DNA of 64,000 nucleotides from JAXGMQ01 sp964613055. Its GTDB lineage: Bacteria > Caldisericota > Caldisericia > JAAYUI01. Shown piece after piece: positions 26,889 to 36,363 of this stretch. The number at the start of each line of letters is the position of its first letter. Position 1 is the stretch's first letter. The stretch is from NCBI GenBank assembly GCA_964613055.1, contig CAZTGD010000002.1, forward strand, positions 1-64,000, written 5' to 3'. The position numbers and the translations under genes are program-made. Below the pieces are notes generated by a model. The model was not told the DNA's origin, ran no database searches, and worked only from the letters and a program-made list of their open reading frames with translations.

Positions 26889-27901
26889 TCGATCACCTCC
26901 AACAGTTCAACCCAATCCTGACCAACATTCCTGTTCCCCTGTGCTACAATGCTCAATGGTACTTCGATTATCTCATTTCTCTGCATGGCGGTCATCACAC
27001 CCGTTTTTCCCTCAATTAACCACCGCATTGCAGTTACCCCTGACCTTAAACCGAGTATCCTGTCAAAAAGGGTTGGTGGACCACCTCTTTCGATATGTCC
27101 GAGTTTAGCAGAACGCGTGACAAGACCTGTTTTCTTAGCTATAGTGTCGGCGACCCTCTGACCAACATCACGTTTTGCAAGGTTCTCATGTCCGAATTCG
27201 TCAAACTCAGTGCCGTTTGATTCACTGAGTTTTACACCCTCGGAAACAACAACGATTGCATGTTTTCTCTTCTTGTGAGCTGACTCAACCGCTTCAATTA
27301 ATTCACCCCAGTTCAAGTCGCGTTCAGGAATGAGTGTGTAGTCGGCATATCCGCCGAGACCCGCATAGAGTCCTACCCAACCCGCATGTCTTCCCATCAC
27401 CTCAAGCACCATCACTCGTCTGTGTGATTTGGCAGTGTCTCTCAGTCTCATTACGGCATCGATAGCGACCGTTGCCGCTGAATCAAAACCAAAGGTGAAG
27501 TCGGTACCCAGCAGATCATTGTCCATTGTTTTGGGAATACCAACTATGGGCAATCCCATCTCACTCAACTTCGCAGAGACACCCAGTGTGTCATCACCTC
27601 CCGCTGTGAGAAGACCATCAATGGAAAGGGTTTCAAATGTATCCTTCACGGTTGCGGCTCCACCCTCGCGACTGAATGGATTTGTTCTAGATGTTCCTAG
27701 GATAGTGCCACCCTGACCCATGATATCAGAAATGGAGTCCTCGTTGAGAACGATGAAGTCTCTCTCTAACATGCCCTTCCAACCTTCTATTATGCCAAGG
27801 ACCTTTATTCCGTTTTTTATTGCATATTTTGTTGCGCCGTAGATAGCAGGATTGAGTCCTGGGCAGTCTCCTCCGCCAGTTAGAATAGCTACTGTTTTCA
27901 T
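26885..27901 (-). CDS. pfp: Phosphofructokinase, pyrophosphate-dependent type
   Basis: This enzyme interconverts fructose 6-phosphate and fructose 1,6-bisphosphate. The 338-aa protein starts GGGDCPGLN (residues 9-17). At the specificity positions it has GGDDT (101-105, Asp104) and PKTMDND (123-129, Lys124). ATP-dependent enzymes usually have GGDGS and PGTIDND, whereas the Asp/Lys pair marks PPi users. It would run glycolysis reversibly with PPi as donor. The ATG at 27901 follows AAAGGAGG; an upstream in-frame start at 27919 lacks such a site. The histidine kinase gene overlaps its stop. Confidence 0.9.
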   Translation of the reverse strand: MKTVAILTGGGDCPGLNPAIYGATKYAIKNGIKVLGIIEGWKGMLERDFIVLNEDSISDIMGQGGTILGTSRTNPFSREGGAATVKDTFETLSIDGLLTAGGDDTLGVSAKLSEMGLPIVGIPKTMDNDLLGTDFTFGFDSAATVAIDAVMRLRDTAKSHRRVMVLEVMGRHAGWVGLYAGLGGYADYTLIPERDLNWGELIEAVESAHKKRKHAIVVVSEGVKLSESNGTEFDEFGHENLAKRDVGQRVADTIAKKTGLVTRSAKLGHIERGGPPTLFDRILGLRSGVTAMRWLIEGKTGVMTAMQRNEIIEVPLSIVAQGNRNVGQDWVELLEVIE

Positions 27902-27939
27902 GAGTCCTCCTTTAACCATTTTGATTTGACTAGGCGTTG

Positions 27940-30900
27940 CTAGTTACTCTCCAGTACTACCTGATGCGCACCTATGAGTTCCCTGATTTTTCCAAGAACC
28001 ATAGGAGAGCTGTTTAAACTCATCTTTTTTTTAGTATCTAAAACAATCTTCTTTCCAGCTTTGGATAGGGTTATTACAACAGGTGAATCACCAGTGTTGT
28101 CATCTATGATTTGTTTGAGTTCGGGCAACAGGTGATTCTGGATTTCGACCCTGATTAGTATTCGAATAATTGGTGGTTTACTTGAATGCTCAATCTGAAG
28201 CTCCTCTTGGGTTATCTGTCTCTGCACAGAGCTCAGTATTATCTTGGGAGTGCCTTCACCCTTCTCCAGTCTTCCCTCCAACACAACGATGCCGTCTGAA
28301 TCGATTAAACCTTCGACCTGTTCATAAGCCTTTCCAAAGGCTATGGCTGAGCAGGAACCGGTTAGGTCTTCGATAGAAAAGCTAGCCATCATTAATCCTT
28401 TCTTGGATTTTCTACGCTTTCCGCTAGTTATGATACCAATAATCTTGACTTGACTGTCATTCTCAACTTCAGCTAGGTCGGACATACTGGTATGAGGTTC
28501 CCTGTTGATAATCCTTTCGTATGGTCTCAGAGGGTGGTCAGACATATAGAACCCTAGTATCTCCTTTTCCATCTGTAGTATTTCTTCTTTGGATGTACCC
28601 TTTTTATCTTGCTGTGAAGTATCACCGAACAGGACAGGTCCTTTGTCCTTGCTGAACATCTTATCAAGAAGCACCCCTCTGTCACCCTCAATTGAATCAA
28701 AGGCACCCGCTTTGATTAGGCTTTCAATAACCTTCTTGTTGATGTTAGTGTTTGCAGTCTTCTCCCTGAAATGATCATAATCCTCGAAAGCCCCACAGCT
28801 GTCTCTGGTTTCAATAATTGCAGAAACTGCTGAAGCACCAACGTTCTTTAACGCACCAAGACCGTAACGAATGCTGTTGCCTTCAATGCTGAATTCAACC
28901 TGAGATTTGTTTATATCTGGAGGTAGTACTTCAATATCTGCTCGTTTGCACTCCCGGTACATCTGGTTGATTCTATCCTCATTGCCTAGGTATGAGGTGA
29001 GTATAGAGGTAAAAAACTCTAGTTTGTAGTGCGTTTTAAGATAAGCTGTGCGGTATGCTAGTAAGCCGTAACAACTCGCATGAGCTCTGTTGAAACCGTA
29101 TCCAGCGAACGGTTCGATGAACTTGAATACTTCCTCGGCGACACTCTTGGATTTGCCATTATCCACAGCTCGTTCAATGAATTTCTTCTTCTGTTCAGCC
29201 AGAAGCTTTGGTATCTTTTTACCCACCGCTTTTCTCAACAGATCGGCTTGACCGAGTGTGAATCCAGCGAAATCTCTAGCCATCTGAAGGACTTGTTCCT
29301 GGTAGACGGCGACTCCGTAGGTGCTCTCAAGGATTGGTTTGAGACTGGGGTCAAGATAGTTATCGTACTTAACTGATCCATGCTTGCCACCAATGAATTT
29401 TGGTATCCACTCCATCGGACCGGGTCGGTACAATGCAACCATGGCGATAATATCAGAAAGGTTAGAGGGTTTTAGCTCTCTTAGATATCTGCGCATGCCT
29501 GATGATTCAAGCTGAAAAACACCTGAAGTGTCGGCTTGCTGTAAGGTCATGTAAGTCTCTTCATCATCAAGAGGGAGGGTGTTGATATCCAGTTTCTCTC
29601 CCCTGTGTGACTCAATAATATTGCATGTTCTATCAATTACGGACAGGTTTCTCAATCCAAGGAAATCAACCTTTAGAATACCAAGCTCTTCTATGGCGTT
29701 TTTCTCAAACTGGGTGACTCTTTTCCCTTCCTTATCAAGCTGTATTGGGACATAGCAAGGAAGTGGCTTGTCTGCCATTACAACACCTGCGGCGTGTGTA
29801 GAGAAGTTCCTTACAATGCCCTGCAACCTTTGAGCTGTTGAAAAGAGTTCTTTGTACTCTTCAGATTCAGACATCTCCTTCAGTTTTGGTACAGTCTCGA
29901 TAGCTTCATCTAGGTCAGATCCAAACGGTACCATCTTGGCTATCTTGTCCATTTCTCCATAGCTGAAGTTGAGTGCTCGACCCACATCCCGAAGAACCGC
30001 TCTGGCTTCCATTCGACCGAATGTTGCAACCTGGGCGACCGAATCTTCTCCGTATTTGTTTGCAACATAGGCGATCACTTCGTCGCGTCTTGTGTCGTCG
30101 AAATCGATATCAAAGTCAGGGGGAGAAACTCTTTCTGGATTTAGAAATCGCTCAAAAAAGAGTCCATATTCAAGTGGATTAAGATCGGTTATATCAAGAC
30201 AGTACGAAACAAGTGATGCAGCTCCCGATCCTCTGCCTGGACCAACTGAGATAGACTGTTCTTTGGAGAATTTTATGAAATCCCAGACAACAAGGAAATA
30301 GTCTATGAAACCTGTCTCCTCGATAATACCCATCTCATACTTGATTCTATCAACTATTTCATGAGTAACCTTGCCGTTGAAGCGTTTTCTCGCGCCTTCT
30401 TCGACCAGGTTCTGCAGAAACTGTCTATGTACTTCAGGATCATCTGATTTGATATCTGTGAATTTGGGTGGATGAGGTTTGCCCAGCTCTATCTCAACAT
30501 TGCATCTTTCAGCAATATTCAGCGTGTTTGATATTGCCTCTGGAGCCCAACTGAATAGCTTCTCCATCTGTTCTGTCGTTTTAAGATAGAATTCCTCTCC
30601 TGAGAACCTCATGCGGTCAGGATCATCCTTCTTTGAAAGTGTCTGAACGCACAGCAGTGTGTCATGGGCATCAGCATCGTCAGCGTTCAAGTAATGGGCG
30701 TCTTGGGTGGCTATAACGGGAAGATTATATTTCTTCGAAAGGTCATACAGCTTTGGAATAACAGTAGTCTCTTCCTTGATTCCATGATCCTGAAGCTCAA
30801 TCCAAAGTCTGTCAGGATAGATATCCATGTATCTTCTAAGGGCAACTTCAGCAGCTTTGTCGTTACCAATAATCAGCTTTCTTGGCACTTCACCAGAGAT

Positions 30901-31305
30901 ACACGCTGTTGTTGCCAGGATACCGTCAGAGTATTTTGCGAGTGTTTCATAGTCTACTCTGGGCTTATAGTAGAAACCTCTTGTATGCGACTCAGAAACG
31001 ATGTGCATGAGATTTTCATAACCCAGGTTGTTCTCAGCGAGTAGAACCATGTGGTAATTGAAGTTTGCCGATGGATCACGTTTTTCCATGCCTTCTGGGG
31101 CAACATATACCTCAACACCCATGATAGGCTTGACATCGTTTTTCTTGCATGCCTTGAAGAAATCAATAGCTCCGTACATGACGCCATGATCGGTGAGGGC
31201 AATGGCTGGCATCCCCATTTTTCTGGCTTTATCAGCCATTTCATAAACACGGATAGCTCCGTCAAGGATTGAGTATTCTGAATGATTGTGCAGGTGTACA
31301 AACAT
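27940..31305 (-). CDS. dnaE: DNA polymerase III alpha subunit
   Basis: The replicative polymerase, 1121 aa. It has an N-terminal PHP domain with HLHNHSEYS (residues 3-11) and ALTDHG, the catalytic PDFDIDF motif in the palm, VGPGRGSGAAS, tandem helix-hairpin-helix elements (e.g. GLGALKNVG) and a C-terminal OB fold (VKIIGIITSG). Metal-binding residues of the PHP domain look intact, so it may have built-in proofreading, unlike E. coli DnaE. It follows glmM by 8 bases. Confidence 0.95.
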   Translation of the reverse strand: MFVHLHNHSEYSILDGAIRVYEMADKARKMGMPAIALTDHGVMYGAIDFFKACKKNDVKPIMGVEVYVAPEGMEKRDPSANFNYHMVLLAENNLGYENLMHIVSESHTRGFYYKPRVDYETLAKYSDGILATTACISGEVPRKLIIGNDKAAEVALRRYMDIYPDRLWIELQDHGIKEETTVIPKLYDLSKKYNLPVIATQDAHYLNADDADAHDTLLCVQTLSKKDDPDRMRFSGEEFYLKTTEQMEKLFSWAPEAISNTLNIAERCNVEIELGKPHPPKFTDIKSDDPEVHRQFLQNLVEEGARKRFNGKVTHEIVDRIKYEMGIIEETGFIDYFLVVWDFIKFSKEQSISVGPGRGSGAASLVSYCLDITDLNPLEYGLFFERFLNPERVSPPDFDIDFDDTRRDEVIAYVANKYGEDSVAQVATFGRMEARAVLRDVGRALNFSYGEMDKIAKMVPFGSDLDEAIETVPKLKEMSESEEYKELFSTAQRLQGIVRNFSTHAAGVVMADKPLPCYVPIQLDKEGKRVTQFEKNAIEELGILKVDFLGLRNLSVIDRTCNIIESHRGEKLDINTLPLDDEETYMTLQQADTSGVFQLESSGMRRYLRELKPSNLSDIIAMVALYRPGPMEWIPKFIGGKHGSVKYDNYLDPSLKPILESTYGVAVYQEQVLQMARDFAGFTLGQADLLRKAVGKKIPKLLAEQKKKFIERAVDNGKSKSVAEEVFKFIEPFAGYGFNRAHASCYGLLAYRTAYLKTHYKLEFFTSILTSYLGNEDRINQMYRECKRADIEVLPPDINKSQVEFSIEGNSIRYGLGALKNVGASAVSAIIETRDSCGAFEDYDHFREKTANTNINKKVIESLIKAGAFDSIEGDRGVLLDKMFSKDKGPVLFGDTSQQDKKGTSKEEILQMEKEILGFYMSDHPLRPYERIINREPHTSMSDLAEVENDSQVKIIGIITSGKRRKSKKGLMMASFSIEDLTGSCSAIAFGKAYEQVEGLIDSDGIVVLEGRLEKGEGTPKIILSSVQRQITQEELQIEHSSKPPIIRILIRVEIQNHLLPELKQIIDDNTGDSPVVITLSKAGKKIVLDTKKKMSLNSSPMVLGKIRELIGAHQVVLESN

Positions 31306-31313
31306 CCTATATA

Positions 31314-32633
31314 TTATATACCGAAATTCTCCCTAATGCGATTAGCTGTATGTTCACATACACGTTTGCATTCATCCAATGAAGGTGATTCCGACATTAC
31401 TCTGATTTTTGGTTCAGTACCCGAAGGTCTTATAAGGATTCTACCGTTACCATTGAATTGTTCATCTGCCCATAGATGCAGTTCGTCAATTATTCCAGAA
31501 TCAAGAACGGTATTTTTATCCTTAACCTTAACATTTATCAAAAGTTGTGGGTAAGTAGGGATTTCTTTGCTTAATGCACTAAGATTGTTTTTCAATACAT
31601 CAATTGATTCAAGCAGAGAAAGAGCTGTCACGAGTCCATCACCAGTAGTAGCCCTGTCCCTTATGATGACGTGTCCAGACTGTTCTCCTCCCAGATATGC
31701 ATCTGACTCGAGCATTCTCTTCCAAACGTACCTATCGCCTACCTTAGACCTTTCCATAGTCATTCCATGTCGATTCAGATAGTCAGCCAATCCACCGTTG
31801 CTCATAACTGTCGACACAACGATATTTTTATTCAGTCGATTCTGAGACTTCATTGATCTGGAGATGATCCCCATGATTTTATCACCGTCAACCGTGTTGC
31901 CCAGCTCATCGCATGCAATACATCGGTCTCCGTCACCATCAAAAGAAAAGCCTGCTATTACTCCAGGATTATCCCTAACCATATTGGATACCATTTCAGG
32001 GTGTGTTGCTCCACAGTCAACGTTTATCATGTCTCCGTCGGCGAGTGTGCCGTGCTCGATAACCTCTGCACCAAGCTTCTTCAGGGTTTCTGGAGCTATT
32101 CTGTATGTGGCTCCAAATGCACAGTCAATAACAACAGTCATACCCGACAAATCTAGGTCAAAAGCGTTTATCAATTCATTAGTGTAATTGTTCTGAAGAG
32201 AGTCGTCCCGACTGCAAGAGACATCTTCAGATTTTAGGTCATAGCCATTTATCCTAGATTCAATCTCGTTTTCCTCTTCGTCAGTCAACTTATGACCATT
32301 TGGAGAAAAAAACTTGATTCCATTGTATTCAGCAGGATTGTGCGATGCAGATATGACGACACCATAAGCCTTCCTGGTTTTACATAGATAGGATATGCCG
32401 GGGGCGGGAATAATACCTACAGACAGTGCATCCCAACCCTCAGCTTTAAACCCTCGACATATGGCATTCTCAAAAGCGAGCCCAGATTTCCTGGTATCTC
32501 TGCCAACCAGAAGAGTGGTATTGTTTCCACCAAACAGACTTGCAGTAGCGAGAGAGACTCTTTCAACCAAATCCTCTGTCAATTCAGTAAAGGCTATTCC
32601 TCGGATACCATCAGTACCAAAAAATTTGCCCAT
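31314..32633 (-). CDS. glmM: Phosphoglucosamine mutase
   Basis: GlmM converts glucosamine 6-phosphate to glucosamine 1-phosphate, the route to UDP-GlcNAc and peptidoglycan. It has the catalytic SASHNP (residues 95-100, phosphoserine expected at 97), the metal loop DGDGDR, the sugar-binding GGEQSGH and the C-terminal phosphate site RPSGTEPKIRV. At 439 aa it has normal length. Its ATG overlaps the rplT stop (TAATG), so it is read on the infC ribosomal transcript. Confidence 0.94.
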   Translation of the reverse strand: MGKFFGTDGIRGIAFTELTEDLVERVSLATASLFGGNNTTLLVGRDTRKSGLAFENAICRGFKAEGWDALSVGIIPAPGISYLCKTRKAYGVVISASHNPAEYNGIKFFSPNGHKLTDEEENEIESRINGYDLKSEDVSCSRDDSLQNNYTNELINAFDLDLSGMTVVIDCAFGATYRIAPETLKKLGAEVIEHGTLADGDMINVDCGATHPEMVSNMVRDNPGVIAGFSFDGDGDRCIACDELGNTVDGDKIMGIISRSMKSQNRLNKNIVVSTVMSNGGLADYLNRHGMTMERSKVGDRYVWKRMLESDAYLGGEQSGHVIIRDRATTGDGLVTALSLLESIDVLKNNLSALSKEIPTYPQLLINVKVKDKNTVLDSGIIDELHLWADEQFNGNGRILIRPSGTEPKIRVMSESPSLDECKRVCEHTANRIRENFGI

Positions 32634-32986
32634 TAATTGAGATTTGATCTAGCCAATTCTACTAGCTTTGTGAATGTGTTTGGATCTTCGATGGCAAGTT
32701 TGGAGAGTATCTTCCTGTCGGTGTCAAAACCCGCTTTTGAAAGACCGTTGATAAATCGAGAATATGAGATACCGTTTTCTCTTGATGCCGCGTTGATCCT
32801 TGTAATCCACAGTCTTCTGAAGTCGCGCTTCTTTGTTCTTCGGTGGATGTACTGGGATCTGTCAGCGTGAATAACCGCCTCATGGGCTACGCGATATCTC
32901 TTATGTGCCGCGCCAAAGAAACCTTTCGCGCGCTTAAGGACTTTCTTATGTCTTCTTCTACTGGTGACTCCGCCTTTTATCCTCAT
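32633..32986 (-). CDS. rplT: 50S ribosomal protein L20
   Basis: A 117-aa basic protein with the family pattern RRRHKKVLKRAKGFFG, HAVIHADRSQY-like and RDFRRLWITRINAA. L20 is essential for early 50S assembly and in many bacteria represses its own operon. The ATG overlaps the rpmI stop (TAATG). Standard infC-rpmI-rplT order. Confidence 0.97.
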   Translation of the reverse strand: MRIKGGVTSRRRHKKVLKRAKGFFGAAHKRYRVAHEAVIHADRSQYIHRRTKKRDFRRLWITRINAASRENGISYSRFINGLSKAGFDTDRKILSKLAIEDPNTFTKLVELARSNLN

Positions 32987-33231
32987 TACTCCATCCCTTT
33001 CTTGGTTTTATTGATACGTCGACCTTTAACTCCATTGGGTAGGAGAGCTTTTGTCATCTTCAAGATGGCGTCACTAGTTGTCTTTTTCTTCATCTTAAAT
33101 TTAAGGATACCGCCATCCTTTTTTCTTCTGATGTGACTTGCGCCCGAGCTTTGGTTAACCAGCTTTCCAGAACCGGTAATCCTGTATCTCTTTTTTGCTG
33201 AGCTCTTTGTCTTAGCTTTTAACTTCGCCAT
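32986..33231 (-). CDS. rpmI: 50S ribosomal protein L35
   Basis: An 81-aa protein starting MAKLKAKTKSSAKKR, the typical L35 start, with a very basic body and RRKKDGG. It is somewhat longer than the usual ~65 aa because of a C-terminal extension. The ATG at 33231 follows AAGGAG and comes one base after the infC stop. Confidence 0.95.
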   Translation of the reverse strand: MAKLKAKTKSSAKKRYRITGSGKLVNQSSGASHIRRKKDGGILKFKMKKKTTSDAILKMTKALLPNGVKGRRINKTKKGME

Positions 33232-33232
33232 A

Positions 33233-33784
33233 CTACCTATTCTCCTTGTTCTTGTGAGGTGCAATTATCATGTGCATCCGTCTGCCATCCATTCTGGGTT
33301 GATGTTCGACATAGCCAAGGCTTTCTACCTCTTCTGCTATCTCCTCAAGCATCTCGTAACCTTGCCTTTTGTGAATCATCTCTCTGCCCCTGAATCGGAT
33401 TACGACCTTAGCTTTGTTGCCATTCAGTAGAAAGCGTCTGACATGACCCAGCTTTGTCTTGTAATCACCGATGTCGACTGAAAGTCTGAACTGCATCTCC
33501 TTTAGATCTGCATGGACCTGTTTTCTTCTGTTCTCCTTTGCCTTCTTCTCTTGCTCGTATCGGTATTTTCCGTAATCGAGAATCTTGCAAACTGGTGGGT
33601 TTCCATTTGGGGAGATTTCGACCAGATCCAACCCCGCCATTGCAGCTTTTTCAAGTGCGTCGTATGTGTCAACAACACCGACCTGTCCACCATTTTCATC
33701 AATGAGTCTCACTCTTGGTACTCGGATCTCCTTGTTTACTCGAAGACCCCTACTTCCTCTAGTGTCCCGTTTCCTTTTTATTAT
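33233..33784 (-). CDS. infC: Translation initiation factor IF-3, atypical AUA start likely
   Basis: IF-3 binds the 30S subunit and checks the start codon. The protein has the family start LRVNKEIRVPRVRLIDENG, the linker AKENRRKQ and a C-terminal domain ending PRMDGRRMHMIIAP. No ATG fits. A TTG at 33805 lies upstream of the Shine-Dalgarno itself. GGAGG (33794-33790) is followed by ATA codons at 33784 (5-base spacing) and 33781 (8-base spacing). infC of many bacteria begins with AUU, AUC or AUA for autoregulation, so I start at 33784. Confidence 0.95.
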   Translation of the reverse strand: MIKRKRDTRGSRGLRVNKEIRVPRVRLIDENGGQVGVVDTYDALEKAAMAGLDLVEISPNGNPPVCKILDYGKYRYEQEKKAKENRRKQVHADLKEMQFRLSVDIGDYKTKLGHVRRFLLNGNKAKVVIRFRGREMIHKRQGYEMLEEIAEEVESLGYVEHQPRMDGRRMHMIIAPHKNKENR

Positions 33785-33815
33785 ACTATCCTCCAAGACA
33801 TACAAAGAGTCATTT

Positions 33816-33851
33816 CTCAGACTAGCGAACCGCGCCTAGACTCGACCTGAG
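33816..33851 (-). promoter_or_regulatory. Leader hairpin upstream of infC
   Basis: In the infC leader (minus strand) CTCAG (33851-33847) pairs with CTGAG (33820-33816), and inside it CTAGGCG pairs with CGCTAG with one bulged G. Ribosomal leaders before infC-rpmI-rplT often bind L20 or fold into attenuators; I see no T-run, so the mechanism is open. Confidence 0.4.
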
Positions 33852-33898
33852 GATTAATACCGCCAGGTGGATGGAGTGATTACCATCACTTGCTGATG

Positions 33899-33926
33899 AT
33901 TCTCGCATCGATACAGTAAAAGTCAA
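33899..33926 (-). promoter_or_regulatory. Candidate promoter of the infC operon
   Basis: On the minus strand the -35 TTGACT (33926-33921), a 16-base spacer and an extended -10 TGC-GAGAAT (GAGAAT at 33904-33899) give a start near 33892 and a ~108-base leader. Confidence 0.45.
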
Positions 33927-33939
33927 TAAAGTGAATACA

Positions 33940-33945
33940 TATAAT
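33940..33945 (+). promoter_or_regulatory. Candidate -10 of the malic enzyme gene
   Basis: A perfect TATAAT 61 bases before the start codon. No clear -35 is found at 16-18 bases. It lies about 15 bases from the divergent infC -35, so the two promoters may interfere. Confidence 0.35.
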
Positions 33946-34006
33946 GGATTTATCATTGATAGGTACTAGAATAATGCGCGTCATGCGTTTTACATAGGAG
34001 ATGAAA

Positions 34007-35248
34007 ATGAAGAGATTTGATAGATACGACCAGGAAGCGCTTGAGCTTCACAAACAGTATGGTGGAAAAATCGAGATAGCAGTCAAGGCTGATTTACGCA
34101 ACAAGCATGCCCTGTCAGTTTGGTATACACCCGGTGTTGCACATCCGTGTAGAATAATCAGACAGAAACCCGAGACTGTTTTCGACTACACAATCAAAGG
34201 CAATACTATCGCTGTGATTACAGACGGTAGCAGAGTCCTTGGATTGGGTGATATAGGTCCTGAAGCGTCAATACCTGTTATGGAAGGAAAAGCCGCGCTA
34301 TTTGTTGAGTACGGCGCTATCGATGCCTTTCCATTACCACTTCGAGTTAACACTGTCAAAGAATTCGTATCAGCAGTTAAAGCTATAGAACCAATGCTTG
34401 GAGGAATAAATCTCGAAGACATTTCCGTTCGCAAGTGCTTTGAGATTGAAAATGCTTTGATTAATGAACTCAACATACCAGTATTCCATGACGACCAGCA
34501 TGGTACAGCAGTGGTCGTTTTGGCTGGATTGATTAATGCTCTGAAGATCAAAGGGCAGAAAAAAGAGAACCAGAGAATAGTTATCTCTGGAGCAGGGGCA
34601 TCTGGTTCTGCCATTGCAAAACTGCTCGTTTCAGCTGGATTTGGAGATGTGATTATGTGCGATAGAGCTGGAGCAGTATACAAAGGTCGACAGTCACATA
34701 TGTTGCCTTATAAGGAAGAACTCGCCAAGATTACCAACAAAGAAAAGATAACGGGTTCGCTAAGTGACTGTATGAAAGATGCAGACATTCTGATTGGTGT
34801 TGCATGCCCCGGGTTGATTCATGGCGAAGATATTGCTTTGATGGCAAAGGATCCCATTGTTTTCCCACTTGCTAATCCAGATCCAGATATCGACCCCGAT
34901 ATCGCCAAGGAGAACGGAGCTTATATTGTCGGGACAGGTAGATCTGACCTGCCCAACCAGATAAACAACCTCTGTGCATTTCCAGGTATCATGAGGGGTG
35001 CTCTGGATTGCAGGGCAAGAAGAGTCACCGAAGAGATGAAGATGGAGGCGTCCATTGCTATCGCTGATCTACTCCCTGAGGAAGAGCTGGGTCGAGAGAA
35101 TATAATTATCGAACCATTCAGGAAGGGTGTTGCACAAGCTGTAGGTAAAGCTGTTGCAAGATCAGCTTTCAGTTCTGGTGTTCAACAAACGCTAATGACT
35201 CTTGATCAGGTATACGATTTGATCGATAAAAGACTTAAAGGCAAGTGA
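34007..35248 (+). CDS. NAD(P)-dependent malic enzyme
   Basis: The enzyme decarboxylates malate to pyruvate with reduction of NAD(P). The 413-aa short bacterial form has SVWYTPGVAHPC, TDGSRVLGLGDIGP, the metal region FHDDQHGTA and the nucleotide fold GAGASGSAIAKLL. The ACT/phosphotransacetylase extension of MaeB is absent. I chose the second ATG (34007) because TAGGAG abuts the first one at 34001 and sits 6 bases from the second. tgt overlaps its stop (GTGA). Confidence 0.9.
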   Translation: MKRFDRYDQEALELHKQYGGKIEIAVKADLRNKHALSVWYTPGVAHPCRIIRQKPETVFDYTIKGNTIAVITDGSRVLGLGDIGPEASIPVMEGKAALFVEYGAIDAFPLPLRVNTVKEFVSAVKAIEPMLGGINLEDISVRKCFEIENALINELNIPVFHDDQHGTAVVVLAGLINALKIKGQKKENQRIVISGAGASGSAIAKLLVSAGFGDVIMCDRAGAVYKGRQSHMLPYKEELAKITNKEKITGSLSDCMKDADILIGVACPGLIHGEDIALMAKDPIVFPLANPDPDIDPDIAKENGAYIVGTGRSDLPNQINNLCAFPGIMRGALDCRARRVTEEMKMEASIAIADLLPEEELGRENIIIEPFRKGVAQAVGKAVARSAFSSGVQQTLMTLDQVYDLIDKRLKGK

Positions 35249-36363
35249 ACTGCATTCAGATAGAGGCAATATCTAGAAATGCCAGAGCTGGAACTCTAAC
35301 TACTGCTCATGGTGCATTTAAAACACCTGGGTTTATGCCAGTTGGAACTCAGGCGACTGTAAAAGCGCTTCGACCAGAAACAGTCTCCGATTTAGGTTAT
35401 CGGATGATTTTGGCAAACACATATCACCTCATGCTTCAACCCGGTGTTGATGTTGTAGAAGATGCTGGCGGTTTACATCAATTCATGAATTGGAATCACT
35501 CTATCCTTACAGACTCAGGTGGTTTTCAGCTAATGAGTCAGAGAGGGCTCAGAAAGATATCAGATGACGGTGTTGAGTTTAAGTCATACCTTGATGGATC
35601 AAGGCATTTTCTCACTCCAGAAAAGGCTGTCAACATCCAGGAACGACTAGGGTCCGACATAGCTATGGTGTTGGATGTGTGCACTCCGTATGACGTTGAT
35701 ATTGAAGAATCTAGACGTTCTATGGATATCACACACCGATGGGCACAGAGGAGTCTTGACGTTAAGAAGAGTGATGATCAGCTTCTGTTTGGAATCATTC
35801 AAGGTGGTTTCAATATAGAAGATCGAAAACATTCAGCTGATATAATCTCTTCGATGAATTTTGACGGTATAGCAGTTGGTTCGTTATCAGTTGGCGAACC
35901 ACTACCTTTTGCCGATGAAATACTCTCCGCTGTAATACCCTTGGTGCCTGCGGACAAACCTCGTTATCTGATGGGTGTTGGTGATATGCTAGGCATACTT
36001 CAAGCTATAGGTCATGGGATTGACATGTTTGATTGCGTCCTGCCAACTCGATTGGGTAGAAACAGAACTGTCATGACAAAACACGGCAATATAAACATTT
36101 CAAGGTCAAAATATGCAAAGGACTTAAATCCAATCGACAGTGAATGTGATTGCTATACCTGTCATAACTACACAAGGGCGTATCTACGACACCTTTTCAA
36201 ATCGAGAGAGATGCTTGGTGCAACACTTGCCACCATACACAACCTTTCATTCCTAAAGAGAGTTGTTGATGAAGCTCGAGACGCAATAATTGAGAATCGG
36301 TTTGATGAATACCATAGATCCATGCAGACTGAGGTGAACGATGATAAAACTGGAAACGATTAA
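35245..36363 (+). CDS. tgt: tRNA-guanine transglycosylase
   Basis: Tgt exchanges G34 of tRNA(Asp/Asn/His/Tyr) for preQ1, a step of queuosine synthesis. Present are DSGGFQ (Asp90, base recognition/catalysis), the nucleophile Asp263 in FDCVLPTRLGRN and the zinc ligands Cys301, Cys303, Cys306 and the His of ATIHN. The length, 372 aa, is normal. Start GTG at 35245 overlaps the malic enzyme stop. No preQ1 synthesis genes are in the window. Confidence 0.95.
   Translation: MNCIQIEAISRNARAGTLTTAHGAFKTPGFMPVGTQATVKALRPETVSDLGYRMILANTYHLMLQPGVDVVEDAGGLHQFMNWNHSILTDSGGFQLMSQRGLRKISDDGVEFKSYLDGSRHFLTPEKAVNIQERLGSDIAMVLDVCTPYDVDIEESRRSMDITHRWAQRSLDVKKSDDQLLFGIIQGGFNIEDRKHSADIISSMNFDGIAVGSLSVGEPLPFADEILSAVIPLVPADKPRYLMGVGDMLGILQAIGHGIDMFDCVLPTRLGRNRTVMTKHGNINISRSKYAKDLNPIDSECDCYTCHNYTRAYLRHLFKSREMLGATLATIHNLSFLKRVVDEARDAIIENRFDEYHRSMQTEVNDDKTGND

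Noticed and set aside
34186..34683. 165-codon frame antisense to malic enzyme
   Set aside because: Same reasoning: shadow of a conserved gene with no independent promoter or ribosome site.
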